A model generated the notes under the pieces. That model ran no database searches and was not told where the DNA came from. It worked only from the letters and a program-made list of their open reading frames with translations. From Dillenia suffruticosa (taxonomy: Eukaryota; Streptophyta; Magnoliopsida; Dilleniales; Dilleniaceae), in the NCBI GenBank assembly GCA_033439265.1, contig JAVTVX010000010.1, forward strand, positions 4,836,001 through 4,900,000: 64,000 nucleotides of DNA, in the 5' to 3' direction. Both the position numbers and the translations under genes were made by a program. Below, in pieces: positions 8,116 to 19,352 of this stretch. The stretch's first letter is position 1, and every line of letters begins with the position of its first letter.

Positions 8116-11100
8116 CCTTCATCCGGTAAAAATCAAGAAACTTTCTCATATTTAAATTCTGAAAATTTTCTCATTGATTCGGGAACCGAATGTCATATGG
8201 TTAAGGATAGAGCAAAAATAAAGAGATTTGAAAACCTTCCAAACCATATGACTATTCGAGTTGCAAATGGACAAGATTTGAGAGTAAATCAAGTTGGGGA
8301 AGTTGACATTTTTGGAAAACCAACCAAGGCTTTATATGTCCCCAAACTTACCTCAAACCTACTGTCCATTAGCAAGATCACCAAGGATCAAAAGTGTAGA
8401 GTTGTTTTTGACCCCAATAATGTCTCTTTTCAGGACCTCAAGTCGAATCAATTGATTGGCAAGGGTTCTAGAAGAGGAGGACTTTATTACTTGGATCAAG
8501 AACAAAATGCACATGTAGCTCATGTTAAGGAGGATCAATCTCTTTGGCATAGACGCTTAGGACATCCTAGTGATCGAGCTTTAAAACGTCTATTTCCAAC
8601 TTTAAATTTTGAGAATAGACATTGTAAAGCTTGTATTTTGGCAAAGGAAACCCGAACAATGTATCCTAGTTCAGAAACAATATATGAAAATCCTTTTGAT
8701 TTAGTTCATTCCGATGTTTGGACTTCACCCATCATGTCCCACTTAGGTTACAAATACTTCATTACTTTCATTGATCACAAAACAAGGCACACATGGGTGT
8801 ATCTTCTAAATACCAAAGACCAAGCTCTTGAAGCACTCAAGAGTTATGTGAAGTATGTAACCAAACTATATAATTCCAATATAAAAGTCCTAAGGTCAGA
8901 TCATGGTGGTGAGTTTACAAGTCTTAATTTCGAAAATTACCTTAAGGACAATAGCATTATACACCAAATGTCATGTGTTTACACACCCCAACAAAATGGG
9001 GTAGCGGAAAGGAAGAATAGACACATACTTGAAATATCTAGAGCTATGATGTTCTATGCAAACATGCCTAAGAAATTTTGGTGTGATGCGGTTTAAACCG
9101 CGGTACATGTGATCAATCTTATGCCCACCGAAGTTTTAAAAGGGCAATCTCCCCTTGAGGTTCTCCTAGGAAGGAAACCAAATATTTCCCACCTTAGGAT
9201 ATTTGGTTGCACATGTTACATTCACATTCCTACGCACCTAAGGAATAAACTAGAACATAGAGGGAAAAAGTGTATATTTCTTGGATATGCAGCCTTTGAA
9301 AAAGGCTATAGGTGCTATGATCCTACCACTAACCGAACATACACATCAAAAGATGTGATATTTTTAGAAAGTGAGTTCTATTTCGCAGGAAATGAAGATA
9401 TAAAGGAAGCTCCAAAGACTGAAATTCCTCCTAGCACTTGGGACTTCCTCATATCGCCTCCTCAAGAAGCTGAACAAACCGAAGGAAACTCCACCTCTGA
9501 AACAAGCCATAACTCTCAAGATGATAATTCAGAAGCTTTAGAGGCTGAACAACCAATTGTTTCAAGGGGAGAAAGTGATACAAATGAGGAGAATACAAAC
9601 GAGGAGGAATCTCTTGAAATCGAGGAGGAACGGGATGAACCACCACCTCAACTAAGAAGATCAACAAGGCTTAGACTTCCTCCATCCGAATGGGTCAATC
9701 GAAGGGTATTCTATAACTCTAAGGTAACCTCCCATCCTATTTATGATTATTATACCACCTCACATGTTTCCTTGGACCACCAAGCTTTCTTGAGTAATCT
9801 AGATAAAGAAGTGGAACCAACGTCATTTGAGGAGGCATCAAAGGATCCAAGATGGAGAAAAGCAATGGAGGAGGAACTAAAAGCTCTATCAAAGAATGGG
9901 ACATGGGAAATCACTTCACTACCAAAAGGGAAGAAAGCCGTAGGATGTAAATGGGTATACAAAATCAAGCACAAAAGCGATGGATCAATTGAGCGATTCA
10001 AAGCAAGACTAGTAGCCAAAGGGTATACTCAAGCATATGGGATTGATTATAAGGAGACCTATGCTCCAGTTGCAAAAATGAATACTATTAGAGTCCTCTT
10101 ATCCCTTGCGGTGAATCACGGTTGGAGCCTATTTCAAATGGATGTAGCAAATGCTTTTCTCCAAGGAGATCTAGAGAAGAAGTCTACATGCAAATACCAA
10201 TGGGTCTTCAATCTCAAGGAGGAAATGCATGCAAACTTCATAAGGCAATTTATGGTCTCAAACAGTCTCCAAGAGCTTGGTATGCAAAGTTAAGTCATAC
10301 TTTCCTTAGTCATGGATTTCATAAATGCAATAGTGATTCATCTCTCTTTATTAGAAAAACTAATGATTATATCACAATAGCACTAGTTTATGTAGATGAC
10401 ATTATCATCACAGGTAGTGATTTGCATCAAATAAACCTAGTTAGAAATTTTTTAAAGTCCAGATTTGAAATTAAAGATCTAGGAAAACTAAAGTATTTTC
10501 TAGGAATTGAGTTAGCCTATTGTCCCAATGGGCTAATTCTCTCCCAAAGAAAATATGCTCTTGACCTTTTACAGGAAACAGGAAAGCTTGGAGCAAGACC
10601 AGTTTGCAGTCCAGTTTCCTCTTCCGGTCCTTTAGCCGATGATAATGATCCTCTAGAAGACATTGAAAGATATCAAAGGTTGGTTGGGAGACTTATCTAC
10701 CTCACCATCACAAGGCCAGACATAGCATATGCCGTTAGCTATGTAAGTCAATTCTTGCACTCTCCAACAAAAGGCCATTGGAGAGCAGCTGAAAGGATCC
10801 TTCATTATATCAAAGGATCCCCGGGGCTAGGCATTTGGATGAATAACAATGGAAGTTCAAACATTGAAGGGTATTGTGACGCTGATTGGGCATGTGACTC
10901 CACCGATAGAAAGTCTACCACTGGGTATTGCATGTTTGTAGGAGGCAACTTGGTAGCTTGGAAGAGCAAAAAACAGCGGGTTGTGTCTAGATCAAGTGCA
11001 GAGGCCGAGTATAGGGCCATGGCAGCTAGTGCAAGCGAGATAGTTTGGTTGAAGGCTTTAGTAGAAGAACTAGGATTCACAGTCTCCACTCCAATCAAGC

Positions 11101-11369
11101 TCCATTGTGACAATCAATCAGCAATTCACATTGCCACTAATCCGGTCTTCCATGAACGCACCAAGCACATAGAAGTTGATTGTCATTTTATTCGTCAAAA
11201 GGTAGAAGAAAAACTCATTGTGACTCCTCATATCAAAGGAGAAGATCAGCTAGCAGATATCTTCACAAAAGGAGGAACAGCAGCTCACCTACAAGAAATG
11301 ATGGGCAAGTTGGGTACTATAAATATCTACGCACCCAACTTGAGGGGGAGTGTTGAAAAGAGGAATTAA
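8116..11369 (+). pseudogene. copia pol, subfamily B (broken)
   Basis: Remains of a B polyprotein. In order there are a protease motif (LIDSGTE), a pre-integrase zinc finger (LWHRRLGHP, RHCKACILAK), an integrase core (SDVWTSP, RSDHGGEF, QQNGVAERKN), the proline-rich RRSTRLRLPPSEW linker, RT (YVDDIIITG) and RNase H (CDADWACD, SSAEAEYRAM). The reading frame is interrupted a few times, so no full product is expected. It ends inside the 3' LTR like its relatives. Confidence 0.88.
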
Positions 11370-11792
11370 TCAACCTATCATCACATTTCTAAGAAAGGGC
11401 CTTCCCAAGAGTTCAACAAGTTCTTCTCAAGGATGGAGCTTTAATTTGGGCTGGCCCGCAGAATTCGGGCCCGTTTTGACCCAGCAAAGGGGGCCCAATT
11501 GGGCCCCAACGGCTAGGCAAACCTAGCCGTTGGAAGCTGTCCAACGGCTAGTAATTCTAGCCGTTGGAGACAGCCTCCAACGGCTAGTAGAGAGGGGTCT
11601 TAACCCCTCTCTTGTTCTCTCTTTTTTGCTCTCTAATTCTCTCCTTCATCTTCTTCTATAAATAGGCTTCTATGTATTCAAGCAAAGGTATGAACAAAAG
11701 TTCAAATCTATGAATGTTATTTGCTTTCTATTTCAATAAAATTCAGAATTATATTTCAAGATCTCTTGAGTTCTTTCTTTGATCTTTCAACA
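11351..11792 (+). repeat. 3' LTR, subfamily B (442 bp)
   Basis: Starts TGTTGAAAAGAGG after the purine tract and ends GATCTTTCAACA. It carries five MSA-like sites and a TATA box. The minus-strand LTR piece at 17015-17300 matches its first 286 bp. Confidence 0.9.
11505..11665 (+). promoter_or_regulatory. LTR promoter B: five MSA-like sites plus TATA box
   Basis: Perfect YCYAACGGYYA matches lie at 11505-11515 (+), 11524-11534 (-), 11540-11550 (+), 11558-11568 (-) and 11576-11586 (+). TATAAATAG is at 11657-11665. Orientation alternates as in subfamily A, but four of the five sites use TCCAACGGCTA rather than CCCAACGGCTA, so the array is kept although the sequence has drifted. Confidence 0.65.
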
Positions 11793-11879
11793 AGGACATC
11801 CTCTATTTATAGAGAAAGAAGAGAGGAAGAGAACTTAGACAAGAAGAGAGGGAGGAGAGGGACTTAGCCCTCTCCTTAC
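11793..11879 (-). repeat. G LTR fragment
   Basis: 87 bp with a minus-strand TATA box (CTATTTATAG near 11805) and purine-rich leader-like sequence, similar in layout to the other LTRs but not identical to any. It ends CTTAC, which is also the first five bases of the G LTR piece at 27566. The two may be halves of one LTR split by an A insertion. Confidence 0.55.
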
Positions 11880-12368
11880 TGTTGAAATTTAAATATAGCA
11901 AGCTAAGAATGAATAAAGAAATTTCAAGAATTTAATTGAGAATTCAAAGAGAGTTTACATGCAATGAAGGCATGTTTTTCATACCTTCCAAAGAAACATA
12001 TATAAGCCCTATTTATAGAAAACAAGAAGAGGGGCAAGGAGATTAGAAAAGAGAGAGAGGAGAGGGCATTGTGCCCTCTCCAATTATGGCCGTTGGGGCT
12101 GTCCCCAACGGCTAGTTTTACTAGCCGTTGGGGACAGCCCCAACGGCTGTTTTTTGCTAGCCGTTGGGGGACCTGATGGTCCCCCATTTGCTGGCCCGGG
12201 CTGGGCCCGAAGGGCCCAGCCCGAACAATCCGGGCAAGGCCCATTTAGGGCCCAACTTAGAAACCTTAAAGGGATTACAATGAGAATGAAAAATCTACAC
12301 AAATTAAAACTATACATTTAGACTTCATTCCCTTAGGACATTAACCCTAATTGTCCTTTATTTCAACA
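11880..12368 (-). repeat. 3' LTR, subfamily A (489 bp)
   Basis: Read on the minus strand it starts TGTTGAAATAAAGGACAATT and ends AAATTTCAACA. It has the same MSA-like array and GC hairpin as its partner at 16528-17014. Confidence 0.92.
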
Positions 12369-15300
12369 CTCCCCCTCAAGTTGGGTGTGTATGTATCTAT
12401 GACACCCAACTTGACCATATTTTTATGTATGTGATTGGCGGTTCCTGACTTGGTGAAGATATCCGCTACTTGATCATCACTTCGTGTAAAGCTTGGAGTG
12501 ATGAGTTTTTCTTCAAACTTTTGTCTCACAAAGTGGCAATCCACCTCGATGTGCTTTGTTCTTTCATGAAAAACCGGATTTGAGGCTATGTGAATAGCCG
12601 ATTGATTATCACAATGGAGTCGGATTGGAGTAGGAACAGAGAACCCTAGTTCTTCAATTAGAGCCTTTAACCAAACCATCTCACTTGATGCGGCTGCCAT
12701 TGCTCTATATTCAGATTCGGCACTTGATCTTGACACCACATGTTGTTTTTTGCTTTTCCAAGATACTAGATTTCCTCCAACAAACATGCAATATCCTGTG
12801 GTTGATCGTCTATCTTCTGAGTCTCCAGCCCAATCTGCATCACAATATCCTACAATTTGTGAGTTGTTGTTCTTCTTCATCCAAACTCCCATGCCTGGTG
12901 TACCCTTTAGATAATGGAGGATTCTTTCGGTGGCTCTCCAATGCTTTCTTTTTGGCTTGTGTATATGTTGGCTAACTTGACTCACGGCAAAGGAGATGTC
13001 CGGTCTCGTTATGGTGAGGTAGATCAATTTCCCTACGAGCCTTTGATATCTTGGTTCATCCTCATAATCTTCTTCATCATCCTTGAGGCCACAAGAGGAG
13101 CTAATGGGACTACAAGCGGGCTTGGCACCTAACTTCCCGGTTTCCTGCAAGAGATCAAGCACATACTTCCTTTGTGATAGAACAAACCCATTTGGACAAT
13201 AGGCGAGTTCTATCCCTAAGAAGTACTTTAGTTTCCCTAAGTCCTTAATATCAAATTTTGTTTGTAAGAAACCTCTTACTTGGTTGATTAAATCTAAATC
13301 ATTACCGGTTATGATTATATCATCTACATAAACTAACACTATAATGATTTTTCCATCTAGTTTCTTAACGAAGAGAGAAGTGTCGCTATTGCATTTTTTG
13401 AAATCATGATCAAAAAGAGTTGAGCTAAGTTTGGCATACCAAGCTCTTGGAGATTGTTTGAGACCATAGATTGCTTTCCTAAGTTTGCAAACTTTGTTGA
13501 GTTGCTGAGAAAAGCCAGGTGGAATCTCCATGTACACTTCTTCTTCCAGATCACCTTGAAGGAAAGCATTGGCTACGTCCATTTGAAATATTGGCCAAGA
13601 GTGATTGATTGCAAGGGACATCAAGACTCGAATTGTGTTCATCTTGGCCACCGGAGCATACGTTTCCTTGTAATCTACTCCATAAGCTTGAGTGAAGCCC
13701 TTTGCCACTAATCTTGCTTTGTATCTATCAATGCTTCCATCACTTTTGTGCTTGATCTTATAGATCCATTTACATCCTACTGCCCTTTTTCCTTTAGGAA
13801 GAGATGATAACTCCCAAGTTCCGTTTCTTTCTAAGGCTTCTAGCTCATCTTTCATTGCTTGGATCCATTGAGGAAGTTGTTTGGCTTCTTCAAAGTTTCT
13901 AGGCTCTTGATGAAGGTCTAAGTTCTTGATGAATTTTTGATGGCTACAAGACATGTTAGCAACCGAATAATATTGGGAAATGGGGTGAGATGTTACCTTT
14001 GAGTTATAGAAAACTCTTTTGTTGATCCATTCTGAAGGAGGGAGCCTAAGCCTTGTTGATCTTCGAAGAGGAGGAGGAGGCGGCTGCTCAATGCTTTGTT
14101 CTACTTCCTCTATAACTTGCCCTTGATCTAAGTTGTCTCCCCCTTCCTCTTGGATGGATTCATGATCAGAATGAGATGAGGTTGATTGTTCTTGAGTTGG
14201 ATCATTTTCAGCTTGGATTGGTTGTTCTTCTTCTTCATTTTGATGAGAGGTTTCTTTGATTGAGGGAAGGACTACATTCCAATGGTCTTGTGCTCCTCTT
14301 TCCTTTGGTTGCTCTTGATCCTCTTTTCCTGCAAAATAAGGTTCTTTTTCTACAAATATCACATCCTTGGATGTGTATAGCTTTTTGGTTAGAGGATCAT
14401 AACATTTATATCCTTTTTCAAAGGTAGAGTATCCTAAAAATACACATTTTCTCCCTCTTTCATCTAGTTTATTTCTAAAGTTTTCTGGTACATGCACATA
14501 ACAAATGCACCCAAAAACTCTTAAGTGTGAGATACTAGGTTTTCTTCCTAGGAGTAGTTCTAAAGGGGATTTTCCTTCTAGCACTTGAGAGGGCATAAGG
14601 TTTATAAGGTGTGCAGCGGTTTTAATGGCTTCACTCCAAAACTTTTTAGGTATATTGGAGTGAAACATCATAGCCCTAGCCGTTTCTAGTAAGTGTCTAT
14701 TTTTTCTTTCGGCAACTCCATTTTGTTGAGGAGTGTAAACACAAGACTTTTGATGAATAATTTCCTTTTCTTCTAGAAAATCTTCAAGTGCATGGCTAGT
14801 GTATTCCCCCCCATGGTCCGATCTAAGGATTTTGATATTTGCATTGAATTGCTTGGTCACATATCTATAATAGCTCTTAAGTGCTTCAAATACCTCTGAT
14901 TTGGCCGTTAATAAGTACACCCAAGTGTATCTAGTTTTGTGATCAATGAAGGTTACAAAATATTTAAAGCCATTATGAGATTCCATGGGTGAAGTCCACA
15001 CATCGGTATGAATGAGTTCAAAGGCATTTTCATATATTGTATTTGAGATTGGATAGTACACTTTGGTTTGTTTTCCAAGAATACAAGCTTTGCAATGCCT
15101 ATTTTCTATTTTTTGACTTGGAAATAGGCGTTTCAAAGCTAAATCTCCCGGGTGACCTAGACGGGCATGCCATATAGAAAACGCTTGACTTTGAACTCCA
15201 AAAGCTTGATTTTCTTGCTCCAAAAAATATAAGTTGTTCCTCCTAGACCCCTTGCCAATCAAGTGATTCGTTTTGAGATCCTGAAAGATAACTTGGTTAG

Positions 15301-16528
15301 GATCAAAAGTGGCTTTGCAATTATGGTCTTTGGTAATTTTGCTAATAGACATGAGGTTAGAGTTGAATTTTGGTACATATAACGCTTTAGTTTTCTTTCC
15401 TAGGAGTTCAACTTCACCTAGATGATCAACTTTTAGTTTTTGACCATTAGCAACCTTGACAATCTTATAACTAGATAGAGGAATGAATTTCCTAACTTTG
15501 TCTTTATCTTTTACCATGTGATTGTCACAGCCTGAATCAATCAACCATTTATTTAAATGAGATGAGTTCAAGTTGTTACCGGAGTGAAGGGCAACTTGGC
15601 TAAGGAGCTTTTTCATCTCTTTTTGCATCTCCTCCATCTTGGATTCGAGTGCAGCCACTTGGGAGACTTGTTGAGCATGAGCTGGTTGTTCCACCTCCTT
15701 CTTGTTGTTCTTTGGGCGCAAATTAGGGTGGAGAAACCAGCACCTTTCCCTTTTGTGGCCGGGCTTCTTGCAATTTGTGCAAACATCCTTTTTAAAGAAA
15801 TTTTGAGCTTTGTTGACCATGTGATCATCTTGAACAGCCTTGAAGGCTTGGGCTTCGGATTTGAGCTTGGTAGACTCCTCTAGCCTCATGCTAGTCTCGG
15901 CCCTTTGAATCATAAATTGAACTTCTTGGAATGAAGGGAAAATCTTCATTCTAAGGATTTCTTGACGAATTGGAGCATATTCATCTCCAAGACCCATAAG
16001 AAGACCAAAGGTCATGTCTTCATCATTTCTTTGAAGAATGGTCTTGAGATTAGAAGTTGGAGGCCTAAGAATATTAAGCTCATTCCAAAGATCCCTATAT
16101 TCCCCAAAGTATTCGGGAAGAGTTTTACCTCCTTTTTGAATCTTGAAGATTTTTCTTTTGAGCTCAAAGATTCGTCCGGTGTTGGTCTCTTGCCCATATA
16201 GAGCATGCATTTGATCCCACAAAGCCCTTGCATTTGGAATACAAGTAGCCATTGCTTTGTGGGTTTTGTCAAGAGACATTTGAAGTAGCACCACCACTTG
16301 ATCATCTTGCTTCTTCCATGATTTGAATGTAGGGTTGGCATCATCTAAGGGATCCTCCAATATGTGATTTTCAAGATTGAAAAAGTTCAAGGATCTCTTG
16401 ATGGTGTCTTGCCAAGCATTGTAATTTGATGAATCTAAGAGAATGGAAGTAAACATGGAAGTACTAATTTGTGGTGGAGGATTACCAACACCGGAAGATG
16501 AAGGTATCGAAGATGGCTCTGATACCAT
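12347..16528 (-). CDS. copia gag-pol polyprotein, subfamily A
   Basis: A 1393-residue single-frame polyprotein. Domains in order: gag (about 20-225), CCHC knuckle CTNCKKPGHKRERC, protease LIDSGCDNH, pre-integrase zinc finger (IWHARLGHPG, RHCKACILGK), integrase core (HTDVWTSP, RSDHGGEY, QQNGVAERKN), the PPPPPLRRSTRLRLPP linker, RT with YVDDIIITG, and RNase H. I chose the ATG that spans the LTR end and primer site because it gives MVSE, as in all other subfamilies; an upstream start in the LTR would be non-ATG. It looks whole. The product would form particles and copy its own RNA in the cytoplasm. Confidence 0.92.
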   Translation of the reverse strand: MVSEPSSIPSSSGVGNPPPQISTSMFTSILLDSSNYNAWQDTIKRSLNFFNLENHILEDPLDDANPTFKSWKKQDDQVVVLLQMSLDKTHKAMATCIPNARALWDQMHALYGQETNTGRIFELKRKIFKIQKGGKTLPEYFGEYRDLWNELNILRPPTSNLKTILQRNDEDMTFGLLMGLGDEYAPIRQEILRMKIFPSFQEVQFMIQRAETSMRLEESTKLKSEAQAFKAVQDDHMVNKAQNFFKKDVCTNCKKPGHKRERCWFLHPNLRPKNNKKEVEQPAHAQQVSQVAALESKMEEMQKEMKKLLSQVALHSGNNLNSSHLNKWLIDSGCDNHMVKDKDKVRKFIPLSSYKIVKVANGQKLKVDHLGEVELLGKKTKALYVPKFNSNLMSISKITKDHNCKATFDPNQVIFQDLKTNHLIGKGSRRNNLYFLEQENQAFGVQSQAFSIWHARLGHPGDLALKRLFPSQKIENRHCKACILGKQTKVYYPISNTIYENAFELIHTDVWTSPMESHNGFKYFVTFIDHKTRYTWVYLLTAKSEVFEALKSYYRYVTKQFNANIKILRSDHGGEYTSHALEDFLEEKEIIHQKSCVYTPQQNGVAERKNRHLLETARAMMFHSNIPKKFWSEAIKTAAHLINLMPSQVLEGKSPLELLLGRKPSISHLRVFGCICYVHVPENFRNKLDERGRKCVFLGYSTFEKGYKCYDPLTKKLYTSKDVIFVEKEPYFAGKEDQEQPKERGAQDHWNVVLPSIKETSHQNEEEEQPIQAENDPTQEQSTSSHSDHESIQEEGGDNLDQGQVIEEVEQSIEQPPPPPLRRSTRLRLPPSEWINKRVFYNSKVTSHPISQYYSVANMSCSHQKFIKNLDLHQEPRNFEEAKQLPQWIQAMKDELEALERNGTWELSSLPKGKRAVGCKWIYKIKHKSDGSIDRYKARLVAKGFTQAYGVDYKETYAPVAKMNTIRVLMSLAINHSWPIFQMDVANAFLQGDLEEEVYMEIPPGFSQQLNKVCKLRKAIYGLKQSPRAWYAKLSSTLFDHDFKKCNSDTSLFVKKLDGKIIIVLVYVDDIIITGNDLDLINQVRGFLQTKFDIKDLGKLKYFLGIELAYCPNGFVLSQRKYVLDLLQETGKLGAKPACSPISSSCGLKDDEEDYEDEPRYQRLVGKLIYLTITRPDISFAVSQVSQHIHKPKRKHWRATERILHYLKGTPGMGVWMKKNNNSQIVGYCDADWAGDSEDRRSTTGYCMFVGGNLVSWKSKKQHVVSRSSAESEYRAMAAASSEMVWLKALIEELGFSVPTPIRLHCDNQSAIHIASNPVFHERTKHIEVDCHFVRQKFEEKLITPSFTRSDDQVADIFTKSGTANHIHKNMVKLGVIDTYTPNLRGSVEIKDN

Positions 16529-17014
16529 GTTGAAATTTAAATATAGCAAGCTAAGAATGAATAAAGAAATTTCAAGAATTTAATTGAGAATTCAAAGAGA
16601 GTTTACATGCAATGAAGGCATGTTTTTCATACCTTCCAAAGAAACATATAAGCCCTATTTATAGAAAACAAGAAGAGGGGCAAGGAGATTAGAAAAGAGA
16701 GAGAGGAGAGGGCATTGTGCCCTCTCCAATTATGGCCGTTGGGGCTGTCCCCAACGGCTAGTTTTACTAGCCGTTGGGGACAGCCCCAACGGCTGTTTTT
16801 TGCTAGCCGTTGGGGGACCTGATGGTCCCCCATTTGCTGGCCCGGGCTGGGCCCGAAGGGCCCAGCCCGAACAATCCGGGCAAGGCCCATTTAGGGCCCA
16901 ACTTAGAAACCTTAAAGGGATTACAATGAGAATGAAAAATCTACACAAATTAAAACTATACATTTAGACTTCATTCCCTTAGGACATTAACCCTAATTGT
17001 CCTTTATTTCAACA
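16528..17014 (-). repeat. 5' LTR, subfamily A (487 bp)
   Basis: The partner of 11880-12368; the two are identical by eye except for one dinucleotide length difference. The right flank is the interior of a B LTR. Confidence 0.92.
16650..16814 (-). promoter_or_regulatory. LTR promoter of the A element: MSA-like array and TATA box
   Basis: This LTR drives the intact A polyprotein. Matches to YCYAACGGYYA on either strand lie at 16733-16743 (CCCAACGGCCA form), 16750-16760, 16768-16778 and 16804-16814; 16785-16795 differs at the last base. The TATA box, TATAAATAG on the minus strand, lies near 16655. The array is upstream of it with respect to transcription. Confidence 0.65.
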
Positions 17015-18231
17015 AAGACCCCTCTCTACTAGCCGTTGGAGGCTGTCTCCAACGGCTAGAATTACTAGCCGTTGGATAGCTTCCAATGGCTAGGTTTGCC
17101 TAGCCGTTGGGGCCCAATTGGGCCCCCTTTGCTGGGCTAAAACGGGCCCTTTTGCTGGCCCGGGCTGGGCCCTTCGGTCCCAGCCCAAATTCTGCGGGCC
17201 AGCCCAAATTAAGGCTCCATTCTTGAGAAGAATTTGTTGAACTCTTGGGAAGGCCCTTTTTAGAATGTGATGATAGGGTGATTAATTCCTCTTTTCAACA
17301 CTTCCCCTCAAGTTGGGTGCGTAGATATTTATAGTACCCAACTTGTCCATCATTTCTTGTAGGTGAGCTGTTGTTCCTCCTTTTGTGAAGATATCCGCTA
17401 GCTGATCTTCTCCTTTGATATGAGGAGTCACAATGAGTTTTTCTTCTACCTTTTGATGAATAAAATGACAATCAACTTCTATGTGCTGGGTGCGTTCATG
17501 GAAGACCGGATTAGTGGCAATGTGAATTGCTGATTGATTGTCACAATGGAACTTGATTGGAGTGGAGACTGTGAATCCTAGTTCTTCTACTAAAACCTTT
17601 AACCATACTATCTCGCTTGCACTAGCTGCCATGGCTCTATACTCGGCCTCTGCACTTGATCTAGACACAACCCACTGTTTTTTGCTCTTCTAAGCTATCA
17701 AGTTGCCTCCTACAAACATGCAATACCCAGTGGTAGACTTTCTATCGGTGGAGTCACCCGCCCAATCAGCGTCACAATACCCTTCAATGTTTGAACTTCA
17801 ATTGTTCTTCATCCAAATGCCTAGCCCCGGGGATCCTTTGATATAATGAAGGATCCTTTCAGCTGCTCTCCAATGGCCTTTTGTTAGAGAGTGCATGAAT
17901 TGACTTACATAGCTAACGGCATATGCTATGTCTGGCCGTGTGATGGTGAGGTAGATAAGTCTCCCAACCAACCTTTGATATCTTTCAATGTCTTCTAGAG
18001 GATCATTATCATCGGCTAAAGGACCGAAAGAGGAAACTGGACTGCAAACTGGTCTTACTCCAAGCTTTCCTGTTTCCTGTAAAAGGTCAAGAGCATATTT
18101 TCTTTGGGAGAGAATAAGCCCATTGGGACAATAGGCTAACTCAATTCCTAGAAAATACTTTAGTTTTCCTAGATCTTTAATTTCAAATCTGGACTTTAAA
18201 AAATTTCTAACTAGGTTTATTTGATGCAAAT
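17015..18231 (-). mobile_element. Ty1/copia subfamily B, 3' end
   Basis: Minus-strand B relic: part of the 3' LTR (17015-17300), polypurine tract, RNase H and the end of RT. The A element interrupts the LTR on the left. A D element is inserted at 18231 after CAAAT. The continuation of B beyond this insertion is seen at 2441 and 56098, both starting CAAAT. It is broken, with about two interruptions in the part present. Confidence 0.87.
17282..18231 (-). pseudogene. copia RT/RNase H, subfamily B (broken)
   Basis: Carboxy part of a B polyprotein: KYFLGIELAYCPNG, the SQRKYALDLLQETGKLG thumb region, YQRLVGRLIYLTITRPD, then RNase H with SRSSAEAEYRAM and HCDNQSAI. It closely matches 10430-11369 on the plus strand but is interrupted. 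The frame would end inside the LTR. Confidence 0.85.
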
Positions 18232-18621
18232 TGTTGAAAAGAAGGATAACTTAACCCATCTTCATCACCAACCAAGTGCATCTACTTAGAAGTCCAAAAA
18301 TCAGCATGCATTGTCCAGCAAGCATGGCCCATTTGGGCAACCTAAACCAACCCAAAATACATTCAAAAATAGGCCCAAGGAAGCCCAAAAGTTTGGAGAA
18401 AAGTCTAGGAAGCAAACCCAAATAGCTAGGGGCAGTTTGGGCAGCATATATTTCAACAGTCAAAAAACTAGCTGTTGGAATTCCTTGGGGTTTGAGCTCC
18501 AACGGGAATATCACTTTCTACTGGCTATTTTTCCCTTTTCTCTATAAATAGAGCCTCATTGTATCTCCAAAAACTATGAGAAAAATGCTCTCAAATCTGT
18601 CCATGTATGCTCTCATTCTTC

Positions 18622-19352
18622 TGTTGAATTTCTACGGAAGCAAGCAATGAGTAATAAAAAGGATTTCAAAGATTTTGTTGATATTTCAAGGAAATTATAC
18701 AAGTGGTTGAAGGCATTTTTTCATGCTTTGAGAGGGCAACATGCTGCCCTATTTATAGAGGATGGAGAGGGGAGAAGATTGAGAGAAAAGAGAGAGTGGA
18801 GAGGGCATAAAGCCCTCTCCTTCTCTACTAGCCGTTGGACCTCCAACGGCTAGAATGGGAACTAGCCGTTGGGACCTCCAACGGCTAGATTCCCAGCCTG
18901 CTGGGGGCCCATTTGGGGCCCCATTTGCTGTCTCGGGCTGGGCCCGTAGGGCCCAGCCCAAATCCCGCGGGCCAGACCCATTGAAATACCCATTGAATTA
19001 GGTTTGTACACTTGATCCTAGCATCAACTAGCTATGAAGCCTAATTATGCTTCATTTCAACACTCCCCCTCAAGTTGGGTGTGTATATGTCTATGACACC
19101 CAACTTGCCCATATTCTTGAGGATGTGCTTTGTGGTTCCCGGCTTGGTGAAGATGTCAGCTACTTGATGATCACTCCTTGTGAAACTTGGTGAGATGAGC
19201 TTATCTTCAATCTTTTGCCTCACAAAGTGGCAATCTACGGGCCCAGCCCGAATCCCGCGGGCCAGACCCATTGAAATACCCATTGAATTAGGTTTGTACA
19301 CTTGATCCTAGCATCAACTAGCTATGAAGCCTAATTATGCTTCATTTCAACA
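18622..19352 (-). mobile_element. Ty1/copia subfamily E remnant in a D LTR
   Basis: Minus-strand E relic with a perfect target duplication TCTTC (18617-18621 and 19353-19357). A full E LTR occupies 18622-19062, followed by about 175 bp of RNase H end sequence and then about 114 bp of a second LTR. Most of the inside has been lost, yet both outer ends survive, which fits loss after insertion. It is closely related to the whole E element at 30142. Confidence 0.88.

Larger units (their letters stand above)
8116..11792 (+). mobile_element. Ty1/copia subfamily B, 5'-truncated
   Basis: B element lacking its 5' LTR and gag. It begins just before the protease and runs through integrase, RT and RNase H to a full 3' LTR (11351-11792). 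The right flank is AGGAC and a scrap of G LTR. The left edge is the inverted C LTR tip. It is broken, with the 5' third absent and about two or three interruptions in the coding part. B minus-strand pieces at 2441, 17015 and 56098 belong to the same subfamily. Confidence 0.9.
11880..17014 (-). mobile_element. Ty1/copia subfamily A, looks whole
   Basis: Minus-strand copia element with LTRs 11880-12368 (3') and 16528-17014 (5'), primer site, polypurine tract and an uninterrupted gag-pol frame. The two LTRs differ by eye only in one 2-bp length difference, so the insertion is very recent. The flanks do not agree: CTTAC on the left (G LTR) and AAGAC on the right (B LTR). CTTAC reappears at 27566-27570 after another A LTR end. 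I infer an exchange between two A insertions. Confidence 0.93.
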
